From assembly GCF_030035675.1 (NCBI RefSeq), contig NC_084487.1, positions 59,471,486 through 59,535,485 of the forward strand: a stretch of DNA of 64,000 nt. The letters are read 5' to 3'. The position numbers were made by a program, and so were the translations under genes. Position 1 is the stretch's first letter; every line of letters starts with the position of its first letter. This DNA comes from Rhineura floridana. Taxonomy: Eukaryota > Chordata > Lepidosauria > Squamata > Rhineuridae. Below the pieces are notes generated by a model. The model did no database searches and was not told the DNA's origin. It worked only from the letters and a program-made list of their open reading frames with translations. Positions 12,049 through 22,680 of this stretch are shown here, one piece after another.

Positions 12049-12283
12049 TTGTCATGTGCCTTCAAGTCAATTACGACTTATGGCGACCCTATGAATCAGT
12101 GACCTCCAAGAGCATCTGTCATGAACCACCCTGTTCAGATCTTGAAAGTTCAGGTCTGTGGCTTCCTTTATGGGATCAATCCATCTCTTGTTTGGCCTTC
12201 CTCTTTTTCTACTCCCTTCTGTTTTTCCCAGCATTGTTGTCTTTTCTAGTGAATCATGTCTTCTCATTATGTGTCCAAAGTAA
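12049..12283 (-). mobile_element. BovB (RTE) LINE 3' fragment
   Basis: On the minus strand the coding end of BovB ORF2 is legible: YFGHIMRRHDSLEK, then GKTEGSRKRGRPNKRWID and RSLIHRVAISRN, followed by the 3' UTR (ATAAGTCGTAATTGACTTGAAG). It is truncated at its 5' end at the same LINE position as the copy at 26842-27087. Confidence 0.88.
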
Positions 12284-12449
12284 TCACCTGTAAATAGATC
12301 ATGGACAGTATTAAATAAAGTGGTGATCTGGAAGTATGCTAAGTGGTGTTTGACAAAGAAAAGCAAGCTGGTTTCTGGGTTCTGGGAAGGGCTGGGTAGG
12401 CTCAATGTTTTCTCTGTCTCCCCTCATAAGTATTTGTCTTGGAAAAAAT

Positions 12450-12605
12450 AGAAATGGACTGCCTTCAAGTCGGTCCCGACTTACGGCGACCCTATGAATA
12501 GGGTTTTCATGGTAAGTGGTATTCAGAGGGGTTTTTCCATTGCCTCCCTCTGAGGCTAGTCCTCCCCAGCTGGCTAGGGCTTGCTTTGCTTGCCACTGTC
12601 TTGGA
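12450..12605 (-). mobile_element. Sauria-type SINE fragment (BovB-related tail)
   Basis: The plus strand reads GACTGCCTTCAAGTCGGTCC, CGACTTACGGCGACCCTATG, AATAGGGTTTTCATGGTAAG, then a CATTGCCTCCCTCTGAGGCT segment. The first part is the BovB-like 3' tail and the next part is the body of the Sauria SINE family known in lizards and snakes. The tRNA-like head is not seen. Confidence 0.6.
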
Positions 12606-12889
12606 TTCTCAGAAATCACTTCCATCTGGGGATAAAGAGAATCCCAAGAACTGTGATAGCAGCTTCCCTGAGAGCCTCCGGCATAACTGGCCTACTGAGA
12701 TTGGCATTCTTGGAAGGATGAGAGAAAAATACCCTTTTTGCCTTCCTGTCATGTGTCAGCATCATGGCTCACTTACCACATATGCAATACGTTTTCCAGT
12801 GTAGATTGTATAAGAAGCGGTCTTATGTGGAAGCAAGTCCGGTGTTTCACCAAGCCCATTTCCAGGTAGGGTAAGTGGCAGTAACTGAG

Positions 12890-13227
12890 CTGAATTTTGC
12901 AAGAACCACAGACAAAAGCAAGCACTTCTTCAGACAGCGCACAGTTAAGCTAAGGAACAAGAGGTAGTGATGGTAACAAAGTTGGATGGCTTTAAAAGAG
13001 GATTAGACAAATTCATGGAGGATAAAGCTATCAATGGCCACAAGCCATGATGGCTCTGTTCTGTGTCAACTGTTGGAGGCAGTATGCCTCTGAATACCAG
13101 TTGCTGGGAATCACAGGTGGGGAGAGTGCAGATATGCTAAGTTTCTGTTTGTGTGCTGTGAGAACAGAGTGCCGGATTCGACAGGACTTTGATTTGATCC
13201 AGCAGGCTTTTCTTATGTTCTTATGTT
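12890..13227 (+). mobile_element. CR1 LINE 3'-end fragment
   Basis: Carries the ORF2 end (CACTTCTTCAGACAGCGCACA), the segment TGGCTTTAAAAGAGGATTAG and ACAAATTCATGGAGGATAAAG, and the terminal TCTTATGTTCTTATG. Old and 5'-truncated. Confidence 0.85.
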
Positions 13228-13488
13228 AACTTAAAACAAAAAGAGCATGGAATTAGAAGCTGAGTTACTGTAACTCCTGTAATTTTATTTTGAGCCTTTG
13301 CCAAGTATACTGTGCAAATAAGCTGTTATTGGCACAAAGCCCTTTGAAAGAATAATTACTTTCAAAATCATTAAATCCTTCATGACAATAATAAAATTTG
13401 ATTATTTCATATAATAGGCTGTTATCATCATCAGTACATTGTTTTGTAACTGTTGTATTAGTTATAGTATTGTTGAATTGCTGTTATG

Positions 13489-13600
13489 AACATATGAAGT
13501 TGCCTTATACAGACCATTGACCCATCAAACCCAGTATTGCCTACTCTGACTGGCAGCAGCTCTTCATGGTTTTGGAAGAGATCTTTTCCAGACCTCCTAC
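13489..13600 (-). mobile_element. tRNA-derived SINE fragment (3' part)
   Basis: Reverse complement of the end of the SINE at 3422-3613: AACATATGAAGTTGCCTTAT, then CCCAGTATTGCCTACTCTGACTGGCAGCAGC in shorter matches. The tRNA-like head is absent. Confidence 0.75.
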
Positions 13601-13676
13601 CCATTCCCCCTTCTCATTCACCAGAGGGGAATGTTTCTTTTCGGAGTGCACCCACCCACTTTCTTAAGGTTAGCGC

Positions 13677-13824
13677 CAGTGGCAGCTAGTGACTCCATGT
13701 CAGCCGAGCAGTGGAATCTGCTCTGGGTTTTAGTCTGAACTGAAGCACCTTGGACAGATCCTTGAAAGTTTGGTCTAAAACCCAGAGCAGATTTCACTGC
13801 CCCACTGACATGGAGCCACCACTG
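13677..13824. mobile_element. palindromic hAT MITE, 148 bp
   Basis: Ends CAGTGG and CCACTG. The whole element folds back: left arm GACTCCATGTCAG ... TCTGCTCTGGGTTTTAG, right arm CTAAAACCCAGAGCAGATTT ... CTGACATGGAGCC. Flanks GTTAGCGC and GTTACAGC match at 6 of 8, consistent with an old hAT 8-bp duplication. Confidence 0.78.
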
Positions 13825-14041
13825 GTTACAGCCCTAGATTTTACCTAAAATTTGATCAAACGTCTTGTATTTGTTTTTTGTTTAATCTGTTGTGGAATTG
13901 AGTCCACATATGATCATGCATGTATTTGTTTTGTGACCTGAGTCCAACCCATAATGCCATCATAAATTTGTTAGTGTTTACCCTATCATAAGTAAGGTGG
14001 ATGGGGGGGGAGGTGGGGGCTCCTGCACATTTAATACTAGT

Positions 14042-14103
14042 GTAGAAGAGGGAATTTCAGCAGGTGTAGCATGACGACCTTCACCTGCTGAAATTCCTTC
14101 TAC
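14042..14103. repeat. small inverted repeat (MITE-like)
   Basis: Arms 14042-14066 (GTAGAAGAGGGAATTTCAGC) and 14082-14103 (GCTGAAATTCCTTCTAC) are complementary apart from a 2-3 base indel, with a loop of about 15 bases. Confidence 0.7.
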
Positions 14104-14223
14104 TTAACTGTGAAAAGTGTAGGATCGCTGTCCTCTTTTGAATCTGGCCATCTTAGCCACAAGTCTTTTTTGTTGAATTTGCTGTACCACACATAGCTGC
14201 CCCTCTGTAAATTAGAAAGCAGT

Positions 14224-14385
14224 AAGAACACACAAAGAGCCCTGTTGGATCAGGCCAAAGGCCCCTGTAGTCCAGCAGCCTGTTCTCACAGTGGCCAACT
14301 GGATGCATATGAGAAGCCCAAAAGCAGGATCTGAGCACAACAGCACTCTTCCCTAGTGATTCCCAGCAACTGGCATTCAGAGGCC
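14224..14385 (-). mobile_element. CR1 LINE 3' UTR fragment
   Basis: Minus-strand match to the extreme 3' end of CR1 (plus-strand text GGATCAGGCCAAAGGCCCC, GTTCTCACAGTGGCCAACTG, GATTCCCAGCAACTGGCATT). Diverged, non-coding. Confidence 0.82.
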
Positions 14386-14589
14386 TACAATGTTTTTGAT
14401 GCTCATCCTATTGAAGATGGGGCAGCAGACCATAAGCAAGAATAAACATGTAAGGCCAATTGACTTCTTATATACTAATAACGTTTTCAGCTCTCTGAGG
14501 GCTGCTCCTTTTGCAGCCAAAATGGTACCTTCTATATGGAAGAAGGAGATAGCAGCATACTCGGGAGACCCCAATTGTTTGCAGAAACT

Positions 14590-14835
14590 TTAAGGGGGGG
14601 GAAACTAAAGGGAGTGAACCCCCAAAACAATCCAATGAAGAATGAGTACATTGAGTGGGCATGGAATACAGAATATGACTTTGGAGGGAGGAAATGGGGA
14701 AATTACAGGGAAGGGGAACAGAAAGGAGTATCCTGGAAGGCTGCTTGGCTAGGACCCTGAACAGGAGCACTCCACCCTGAAACATTTTGTTGCAGGTTCT
14801 GTTTCAGTATCTAGTTGTGATCAAGGATGAAATGC
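14590..14835. repeat. unassigned dispersed repeat family A, copy 1
   Basis: Contains CCCCCAAAACAATCCAATGA, then CAGGAGCACTCCACCCTGAA and ACATTTTGTTGCAGGTTC. Related blocks recur at 27460-27690 and 40925-41500 in the same order and orientation. No coding frame and no clear ends. It could be an LTR or a long DNA-transposon derivative. Confidence 0.45.
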
Positions 14836-15358
14836 TTCCAACATACTTTGTTTCACACTCCAGTCACATACATTGACCTTTAAAAAAAGAATAGTTAATG
14901 GGTTACTAAGGCTTAGGGTTTTTTTGTCTCTACTTTAAAAAACGTGTCAGAGCTTAAATACTAATGACATTGTTTCTTGTGGTCTAATGAGGTAAATAAA
15001 AATCTTCAGGGTCCTGCAACAGCAATCAAGCTATTAGGAAGAGGAAATGAGCAGCCTAGTTACACAGAACATATTGTACCTTTCAAACATTAACTATTGT
15101 TAAGTGTCTGTTGCCCCAGACACAGTGACTACAAGGCACAGAATGAGAGGTAAATCTGACCCTGGGGAACATCAGTTTAACAAGCCATTTGTTAATTCAG
15201 AGACATCTGCTTTCTTCCCCTGAAAGATATGTCTCCCAAATGTTTGTAATCTGAATGCTTGTTAAAACGTAGAAGGGGTCTTGAGAAGTGAAGTCCTACT
15301 TTTTTGTGTCTTGTGCTTTCTTTTTTTCCAAATTCTATCTCCAGAGAACGCTGTAAGC

Positions 15359-15535
15359 AAATAAGAGGAGCCCTGCTAGATCAAATCAAAGGCCCATCTA
15401 GTTCAGCATCATGTTCACACAGTGGCCAACCAGATGCCTATGGGAAGCTTGCAAGCATGACTTGAGTGCAAGAGTACTCTCCCCACTTACGATTCCCAGC
15501 AACTGCCTCTGACAATGGAGGTAGAACTCTATCAC
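15359..15535 (-). mobile_element. CR1 LINE 3' UTR fragment
   Basis: Plus-strand text GGCCCATCTAGTTCAGCATC, then CACAGTGGCCAACCAGATGC and GATTCCCAGCAACTGCCTCT, is the reverse of the CR1 3' end. A separate insertion from its neighbours. Confidence 0.82.
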
Positions 15536-15959
15536 TTTCCTACTGTGAAGATACAATCCTTCTTGAGTCAGAGCGCAGTTGAAAAAACTGTAGAATTAAA
15601 CAGATGATGTTTCCACCAGGTGTCCTTAAAAGACTGGGCCTATGTCCATACAAACGCAGTGACAGGAGAAGAAAACCTGACAGACAAAAATGGGAAAGTG
15701 GTGGCATTGGGCAAGCTTGGTGATTACCTGAGAATAGCTAGCCAGAAGTTTGGCAAAATTTAACACTATACATGCCTGAAAGGAAGTTTGAAAAGCTAAT
15801 ACATACATCAAGGCACAATGCAAAATGTGAATGCTCAAATCCTGCGGCAAAGTTATTTGTTATTTTTTTTAACGTGGCCAAGTTATGAAACTGATTGGGA
15901 ACACTAATCATAGCAATAACAGTTTCAATATATACATGAGTGAAAAATTGCCTAAAAAG

Positions 15960-16320
15960 TCCAACACAGTCACATCTAATTTCAGATGAGGGAACTGAGA
16001 AAAACCTAAAAAATGAGGCGCTTTGTTTAAAAAGTAGGTGAAAGGAGGAAAACCACTGTAATAGAGATTCAGCTACAAATGTAGACAATAGATAAGAAAG
16101 AGTATGGACAAGCTGAAGAGGATATCAGCATGGTTAAGCAGTGGTGTTTGCAAAAAGGATGGCTTCTTTTGAAAAGTGGATGACTTGTCCAAATGAAGAA
16201 AACTTTAAAAAAGCACCAACTCTGGCAGAACAAATGTAATTTAATGAGGCAAGAAAAGAATTTTGAAGAGAAAATTCCAAAAAGCATAAAAACAAAACAA
16301 ACTTTTAAAACTACCACAGA
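15960..16320 (+). mobile_element. old CR1 LINE fragment (ORF2 linker region), left piece of nest
   Basis: The + strand encodes traces of the CR1 ORF2 linker between endonuclease and reverse transcriptase: SFEKWMTCPNEENFKK, then in another frame HQLWQNKC, matching SFRKWKSCPNEENKKEHKLW in the young CR1 nearby. Several frameshifts and stops show it is old. The right piece of what may be the same copy resumes at 22679, beyond the BovB insertion. Confidence 0.7.
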
Positions 16321-16369
16321 AGCACTAGAATCATTAATACTATTATTACTTGCATTAATATGTATTTTT

Positions 16370-16614
16370 TGTTATGTGTCTTCAAGTCGATCACAACTTA
16401 TGGCGACCCTATGAATCAGTGAACTCCAAGAGCATCTGTCATGAACCACCCTGTTCAGATCATGTAAGTTCTGTGGCTTCCTTTATAGAATCAATGCATC
16501 TCTTGTTTGTCCTTCCTCTTTTTCTACTCCTGTTTTTCCCAGCATTATTGTCTTTTCTAGTGAATCTAGTCCTTTTCTAGTGAATCATGTCTTCTCATGA
16601 TGTGTCCAAAGTAT
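16370..16614 (-). mobile_element. BovB LINE, 3' part (split by CR1 insertion)
   Basis: End of BovB ORF2 (YFGHIMRRHDSLEK) and 3' UTR. The rest of the same copy continues at 21609: RLSY there and FGHIM here are adjacent residues in BovB ORF2. An internal 20-bp tandem duplication of CTTTTCTAGTGAATC is visible near 16550-16585. Confidence 0.88.
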
Positions 16615-16866
16615 AAGAACATAAGAAGAGCCTGCTGGATCAGGCCAGTGGCCCATCTAGTCCAGCATCCTGTTCTCACAGTGGCCAACCAGGTGCCTGG
16701 GGGAAGCCCGCAAGCAGGACCCGAGTGCAAGAACACTCTCCCCTCCTGAGGCTTCCGGCAACTGGTTTTCAAAAGCATGCTGCCTCTGACTAGGGTGGCA
16801 GAGCACAGCCATCATGGCTAGTAGCCATTGATAGCCCTGTCCTCCATGAATTTGTCTAATCTTCTT

Positions 16867-18200
16867 TTAAAGCCATCCAAGCTGGTGGCCATTACTGCAT
16901 CTTGTGGGAGCAAATTCCATAACTATGCGCTGAGTAAAGAAGTACTTCCTTTTGTCTGTCCTGAATCTTCCAACGTTCAGCTTCTTTGAATGTCCACGAG
17001 TTCTAGTATTATGAGAGAGGGAGAAGAACTTTTCTCTATCCACTTTCTCAATGCCATGCATAATTTTATACACTTCTATTGTGTCTCCTCTGACCCGCCT
17101 TTTCTCTAAACTAAAAAGCCCCAAATGCTGCAACCTTTCCTCGTAAAGGAGTCGCTCCATCCCCTTGATCATTCTGGTTGCCCTCTTCTGAACCTTTTCC
17201 AACTCTATAATATCCTTTTTGAGATGAGGCGACCAGAACTGTACACAGTATTCCAAATGCGGCCGCACCATAGATTTATACAACAGCATGATGATATCGG
17301 CTGTTTTATTTTCAATACCTTTCCTAATTATCGCTAGCATGGAATTTGCCTTTTTCACAGCTGCCGCACACTGGGTTGACATTTTCATCGTGCTGTCCAC
17401 TACAACCCCGAGGTCTCTCTCCTGGTCGGTCACCGCCAGTTCAGACCCCATGAGCGTATATGTGAAATTAAGATTTTTTGCTCCAATATGCATAATTTTA
17501 CACTTGTTTATATTGAATTGCATTTGCCATTTTTCCGCCCATTCACTCAGTTTGGAGAGGTCTTTTTGGAGCTCTTCGCAATCCCTTTTTGTTTTAACAA
17601 CCCTGAACAATTTAGTGTCATCAGCAAACTTGGCCACTTCACTGCTCACTCCTAATTCTAGGTCATTAATGAACAAGTTGAAAAGTACAGGTCCCAATAC
17701 CGATCCTTGAGGGACTCCACTTTCTACAGGCCTCCATTGGGAGAACTGTCCATTTATTCCTACTCTCTGCTTTCTGCTTCTTAACCAATTCCTTATCCAC
17801 AAGAGGACCTCTCCTCTTATTCCATGACTGCTAAGCTTCCTCAGAAGCCTTTGGTGAGGTACCTTGTCAAACGCTTTTTGAAAGTCTAAGTACACTATGT
17901 CCACTGGATCACCTCTATCTATATGCTGGTTGACACTCTCAAAGAATTCTAATAGGTTACTGAGACAGGACTTTCCCTTGCAGAAGCCATGCTGGCTCTG
18001 CTTCAGCAAGGCTTGTTCTTCTATGTGCTTGGTTAATCTAGCTTTAATACTTTCTACCAGTTTTCCAGGGACAGAAGTTAAGCTAAGTGGCCTGTAATTT
18101 CCGGGATCCCCTCTGGATCCCTTTTTGAATATTGGTGTTACATTTGCCACTTTCCAGTCCTCAGGCACGGAGGAGGACCCGAGGGACAAAATTTTTTACA
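16867..18200 (-). CDS. CR1 ORF2, reverse transcriptase half
   Basis: Reverse transcriptase for target-primed insertion. From the conserved SVPEDWKVANVTPIFKKG it is open to the stop at 16867, about 435 residues. Visible blocks: NYRPLSL; SQHGFCKGKSC; DIVYLDFQKAFDKVPH (first catalytic Asp); SGVPQGSVLGPVLFNLFIND; KFADDTKL (the FADD catalytic box); and the C-terminal RATRMIKGMERL...YEERLQ...LGLFSLEKRR typical of CR1. The frame is separated from the endonuclease half by one frameshift around 18189-18200, within an A/T-rich stretch, so ORF2 is not a single open frame in this copy. Confidence 0.92.
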
Positions 18201-19706
18201 TATTTTAGTTAGCAGATCAGCAATTTCACCTTTGAGTTCTTTGAGAACTCTCGGGTGGATGCCATCCGGGCCCGGTGATTTGTCAGTTTTTATATTGTCC
18301 ATTAAGCTTAGAACTTCCTCTCTCGTTACCACTATTTGTCTTAGTTCCTCAGAATCCCTTCCTGCAAATGTTAGTTCAGGTTCAGGGATCTGCCCTATAT
18401 CTTCCACTGTGAAGACAGATGCAAAGAATTCATTTAGCTTCTCTGTAATCTCCTTATCGTTCTTTAGTACACCTTTGACTCCCTTATCATCCAAGGGTCC
18501 AATTGTCTCCCTAGATGGTCTCCTGCTTTGAATGTATTTATAGAATTTTTTGTTGTTGGTTTTTATGTTCTTAGCAATGTGCTCCTCTAATTCTTTTTTA
18601 GCATCCCTTATTGTCTTCTTGCATTTCTTTTGCCAGAGTTTGTGTTCTTTTTTATTTTCTTCATTCGGACAAGACTTCCATTTTCTGAAGGAAGACTTTT
18701 TGCCTCTGAGAGCTTCCTTGACTTTGCTCGTTAACCATGCTGGCATCTTCTTGGCCCTGGCGGTACCTTTTCTGATCTGCGGTATGCACTCCAGTTGAGC
18801 TTCTAATATAGTGTTTTTAAACAACTTCCAAGCATTTTTGAGTGATGTGACCCTCTGGACTTTGTTTTTCAGCTTTCTTTTTACCAATCCCCTCATTTTT
18901 GTGAAGTTTCCTCTTTTGAAGTCAAATGTGACCGTGTTGGATTTTCTTGGCAATTGGCCAGTTACATGTATGTTTAATTTAATAGCACTGTGGTCACTGC
19001 TCCCAATCGGTTCAACAACACTTACATCTCGCACCAGGTCCCGGTCCCCACTGAGGATTAAGTCCAGGGTTGCCGTCCCTCTGGTCGGTTCCATGACCAA
19101 CTGATCTAGGGAATAGTCATTTAGAATATCTAGAAACTTTGCTTCTTTGTCATGACTGGAACACATATGCAGCCAGTCTATGTCCGGGTAGTTGAAGTCA
19201 CCCATTACTACCACATTTCCTAGTTTGGATGCTTCCTCAATTTCATATCTCATCTCAAGGTCTCCCTGAGCATTTTGATCAGGGGGACGATAGATCGTTC
19301 CCAGTATTAAGTCCCTCCTGGGGCACGGTATCACCACCCACAACGATTCTTTGGAGGAGTCTGCCTCTTTGGGGGTTTCGAGCTTGCTGGATTCAATGCC
19401 TTCTTTCACGTATAGAACGACTCCGCCACCAATATGTCCTTCCCTGTCCTTCCGATATAGTTTATATCCAGGGATAACCGTATCCCACTGGTTTTCTCCA
19501 TTCCACCAGGTCTCCGTTATGCTCACTATATCAATGCTCTTCTCTAAGACCAAGCACTCCAGTTCTCCCATCTTGGTTCGGAGGCTCCTGGCATTAGCGT
19601 ACAGGCACTTGTAAGCAGTGTCTCTCTTCAAGTGTCTTTGGCACTTGTGGTTAGGCCTGTGGTAATTTTGCTCTTCTGAATTTATATCCTGTGCCCCTGC
19701 TCTCAC
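18190..19706 (-). CDS. CR1 ORF2, AP endonuclease half
   Basis: APE-type endonuclease that nicks the target. Starts at a Met codon at 19706. Motifs in order: YANARSL; ITETWWNGE (catalytic Glu); GGGVVLYVKEG; ILGTIYRPPDQN; VVMGDFNYPDIDW (GDFN box); and SVVEPIGSSDHSAI (SDH box). A basic linker (KKMPAWLTSKVKEALRGKK) leads to the reverse transcriptase start (DKSPGPDGIHPRVLKEL). All endonuclease catalytic boxes look intact. The frame departs from the family near 18190, where ORF2 shifts to the next frame. Confidence 0.92.
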
Positions 19707-19824
19707 AATGCCTACTTCTAGGCCTACCCCTTTTAAAATTTCATCATTTCTTTGGTTTTTATCCCAGGGGGGAGGTTTATTCTGAACCGGACCTTTCTCA
19801 GCTCCTGTCGGGTTTCCCCCCCAG

Positions 19825-20727
19825 TCAGTTTAAAAGCTGCTCTGCTACCTTTTTAATTTTAAGTGCCAGCAGTCTGGTTCCATTCTGGTTCAAGTGGAGC
19901 CCGTCCCTTTTGTACAGGCCCGGCTTGTCCCAAAATGTTCCCCAGTGCCTAACAAATCCAAACCCTTCCACCCGACACCATCGTCTCATCCACGCATTGA
20001 GACTGCGAAGCTGGGCCTGTCTGGCTGGTCCTGCGCGTGGAACCGGTAGCATTTCAGAGCAAGCCACCTTGGAGGTCCTGGCTTTCAGCATCCTACCTAG
20101 CAACCTAAATTTTGCTTCCAGGACCTCACAGCTGCATTTCCCCGTGTCGTTGGTGCCAACGTGCACCACGACCACTGACTCCTTCCCAGCACTGTCTACC
20201 AAACTATCTAAACGACGGGCGATATCCGCAACCTTCGCACCAGGCAGGCAAAACACCTTGCAGTCTACACGCCCATCACACACCCCACTGTCTATGTTCC
20301 TAATGATCGAATCACCCACTACAAGGATCCCTCCAGCCCCTGGAGATATATCCTCGGCACGAGAGGATAGCTGCTCATCCCCCAAGGAATGGGTCCCTTC
20401 TAAGGGATCATTTCCCTCTTCCTCAGCTGGATGCTCTCCTTCCCCGAGACCATCGTTCTCCATGATAGCAGGAGAGCTATTATCGTTGGAGTGGGACACA
20501 GCTATAACGTCCCTGAAGGCCTCCTCCACACACCTCTCTGCCTCTCTCAGCTTTTCCAGGTCTGCCACCTTGGCCTCAAGGAAATGAAGTCGTTCCTGGA
20601 GAGCCAGGAGCTCATTGCACCGAGAGCACACCCACGACTTCTGTCCAACAGGCAGATAGTCGTACATGCTGCAGGCAGTGCAAAACACTGGAAAGCCCCC
20701 ACACCCCTGCTGGCTTCTTACCTGCAT
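19825..20727 (-). CDS. CR1 ORF1, zinc-finger and SGNH-esterase protein
   Basis: 300 residues, uninterrupted. The N-terminus has a cysteine-rich finger (CTACSMYDYLP...WVCSRCNELL) followed by a coiled coil (LQERLHFLEAKVADLEKL). The C-terminal half is an SGNH hydrolase: block I VVGDSIIRN, block III HVGTNDTG, block V DGLHLNQNG. These are the Ser, Asn and Asp/His catalytic positions. This is the ORF1 type known for CR1/L2-group LINEs, thought to act in RNP assembly and possibly on lipids. ORF2 starts 118 bp downstream. Confidence 0.9.
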   Translation of the reverse strand: MQVRSQQGCGGFPVFCTACSMYDYLPVGQKSWVCSRCNELLALQERLHFLEAKVADLEKLREAERCVEEAFRDVIAVSHSNDNSSPAIMENDGLGEGEHPAEEEGNDPLEGTHSLGDEQLSSRAEDISPGAGGILVVGDSIIRNIDSGVCDGRVDCKVFCLPGAKVADIARRLDSLVDSAGKESVVVVHVGTNDTGKCSCEVLEAKFRLLGRMLKARTSKVACSEMLPVPRAGPARQAQLRSLNAWMRRWCRVEGFGFVRHWGTFWDKPGLYKRDGLHLNQNGTRLLALKIKKVAEQLLN

Positions 20728-20838
20728 AGTTTTGTTTAAGGTTTATTACGTCAATGGGTTGGAGACTGCGGTTTAGTTGAGGTCAGGGAACAGACAGGCA
20801 GAGTGGGGGGCCCTGGCCTCCTTGCCCTGCTGCTGAAC

Positions 20839-21589
20839 TCGCTCTGCTGCTTAACTCGCCTTGACGCTTTGTCAGCTGGGGCTCCCTCTAGCTCGTGGAG
20901 CAGGCTCCCTCGCTAGGGTGCTCTGACTTTATATGTGTGGCTGGTTCCTCCCAGCTACTGCTGCCAGCCAATGATGTGTTACTTGAGGCTGATGGCTATC
21001 AGCTGGGGCTTAACACTTTAGTATTCTCTCAGGCTTCCTTCCTTCCTGAGCGAGGGGCGGGGCTGTTTAAGCTTTTGGCTGCTTTTAATCTAATCAAGGG
21101 GCTGCGCCTTCCAGGCAAGTCTTTTGTGTTTGTTGTTTTCCCACCTAGAACAGCCTGACCTTTCTTTATCCTAGGGAAACAGAGCTTGTGGTTGTGTTTC
21201 AGAAAGGCTGAAGCTGCCCTTTTTAGCAAGGACTGAGCTGACTCTCTCCCTGTATGTGTCGGTGGAGTTTCCTTTTCCCCCTTCTCTCCGACTGGAATTT
21301 AGCCTTGTTTACAGTGTCCCCTGAAGCTTTCCTGCTAGGGTGGTGTTGAAAACTAGCTTTCTATGGGCTTCCTTCTCCTAGGATCTGTCTCCTAAGATAT
21401 AGGTTCTTTCAGGATTTGGCTCCTAGCTCAGGGTGACCTTGGGCTGCCCTTATTACTTATTGCTCTGAGCTGTTTTACTTCAATTAAATAATGGAATAAA
21501 TGGGAGCTACTTACCCTCTTTTCGCTCTGCTGCTTAAGTCGCCTTGACGCTTTGTCAGCTGGGGCTCCCTCTAGCTCGTGGAGCAGGCT
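20839..21589 (-). promoter_or_regulatory. CR1 5' UTR/promoter with direct repeat
   Basis: A 68-bp segment at 20839-20906 is repeated at 21522-21589 with one mismatch (TTAACTCG versus TTAAGTCG), exactly 683 bp apart. The outer copy is cut at the element's 5' end. This is the layout of a monomer-type LINE promoter, a full 683-bp monomer preceded by a partial one. The region is GC-richer than the flanks. Confidence 0.75.
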
Positions 21590-21608
21590 GATAACCTCAG
21601 TTAAGTAT
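21590..21608. other. 5' junction of CR1 insertion: filler plus target duplication
   Basis: GATAACCTCAGTT (21590-21602) copies the BovB bases found just beyond (21609-21621). AAGTAT (21603-21608) repeats the bases at 16609-16614. Together these look like a short target duplication plus template-derived filler made at the end of reverse transcription. Confidence 0.7.
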
Positions 21609-22680
21609 GATAACCTCAGTTTCATCATTTTAGTTTCTAGTGACAGTTCTGGTTTGATTTGTTCTAACACTCAATTATTTGTCTTTTTTGCAGTCCATGG
21701 TATGCACAAATCTCTCCTCCAACACCACATTTCAAAGGAGTTGATTTTTCTCTTATCTGCTTTTTTCACTGTCCAACTTTCACATGAATACATAGAGATC
21801 GGGAATACCATGGTCTGAATGATCCTGACTTTAGTGTTAAGTGATACATCTTTGCATTTGAGGACCTTTTCTAGTTCTCTCATAGCTGCCCTCCCCAGTC
21901 CTAGCCTTCTTCTGATTTCTTGACTATTGTCTCCATTTTGGTTGATGACTGTGCCAAGGTATTGATTATCCTTGACAAGTTCAATATCTTCATTGTCAAC
22001 TTTAAAGTTACATAAATCTTCTGTTGTCATTACTTTAGTCTTTTTGACATTGAGCTGTAGTCCTGCTTTTGTGCTTTCCTCTTTAACTTTCATCAGCATT
22101 CTTTTCAAATCGTTACTGGTTTCTGCTAATAGTATGGTATCGTCTGCATATCTTAAATTACTGATATTTCTCCCTCCAGTTTTCACACCTCATTCATCTT
22201 GATCCAATCCCGCTTTCCGTACGATATGTTCTGCGTACAGATTAAACAAACAGAGTGATAAAATACACCCCTGTCTCACACCGTTTTCTATTGGGAACCA
22301 ATCAGTTTCTCCATATTCTGTCCTTACAGTAGCCTCTTGTCCAGAATATAGGGTGCGCATCAGGACAATCAGATGCTGTGGCACCCCCATTTCCTTTAAA
22401 GCATTCCATAGTTTTTCATGATCTACACAGTCAAAGGCTTTGCTGTAATCTATAAAGCACAGGGTGATTTTCTTCTGAAATTCCTTGCTCAGTTCCATTT
22501 TGCAACATATGTTTGCGATATGATCTCTGGTGCCTCTTCCTTTTCTAAATCCAGCTTGGACATCCGGCATTTCTTGCTCCATATATGGTAAGAGCCTTTG
22601 TTGTACAATTTTGAGCATTACTTTACTTGGATGGGATATTAACGCAATAGTTCGATAATTACTGCATTCCCTGGTCATTG
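21609..22680 (-). mobile_element. BovB (RTE) LINE, reverse transcriptase part (split by CR1)
   Basis: On the minus strand: ECSNYRTIALISHPSKVML; VQAGFRKGRGTRDHI; CFIDYSKAFDCVDHEKLW; NGVRQGCILSLCLFNLYAE; NLRYADDTILLAE (YADD box); YLGTVIN; and FEMWCWRRDLCIPWTAKKTN. The last is the diagnostic BovB/RTE ending. There is one in-frame TGA just before the YADD segment (near 22190). It is 5'-truncated: the endonuclease is absent. The 3' remainder is at 16370-16614. Confidence 0.93.

Larger units (their letters stand above)
16615..21589 (-). mobile_element. near-full-length CR1 LINE (4975 bp)
   Basis: Reading on the minus strand: 5' UTR with an internal duplication, ORF1 (esterase type), ORF2 (endonuclease then reverse transcriptase), a 3' UTR of about 250 bp, and a terminal TTCTTATGTTCTT. 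It sits inside a BovB copy. A 6-bp AAGTAT flanks it on both sides, with 13 extra bases at the 5' junction. ORF1 is open throughout; ORF2 has one frameshift. Low decay compared with the many CR1 stubs around it marks it as the youngest LINE here. Confidence 0.93.

Noticed and set aside
17125-19614. Plus-strand frames (up to 140 residues) opposite CR1 ORF2
   Set aside because: Antisense shadows of the endonuclease/reverse transcriptase frame, with no independent features.
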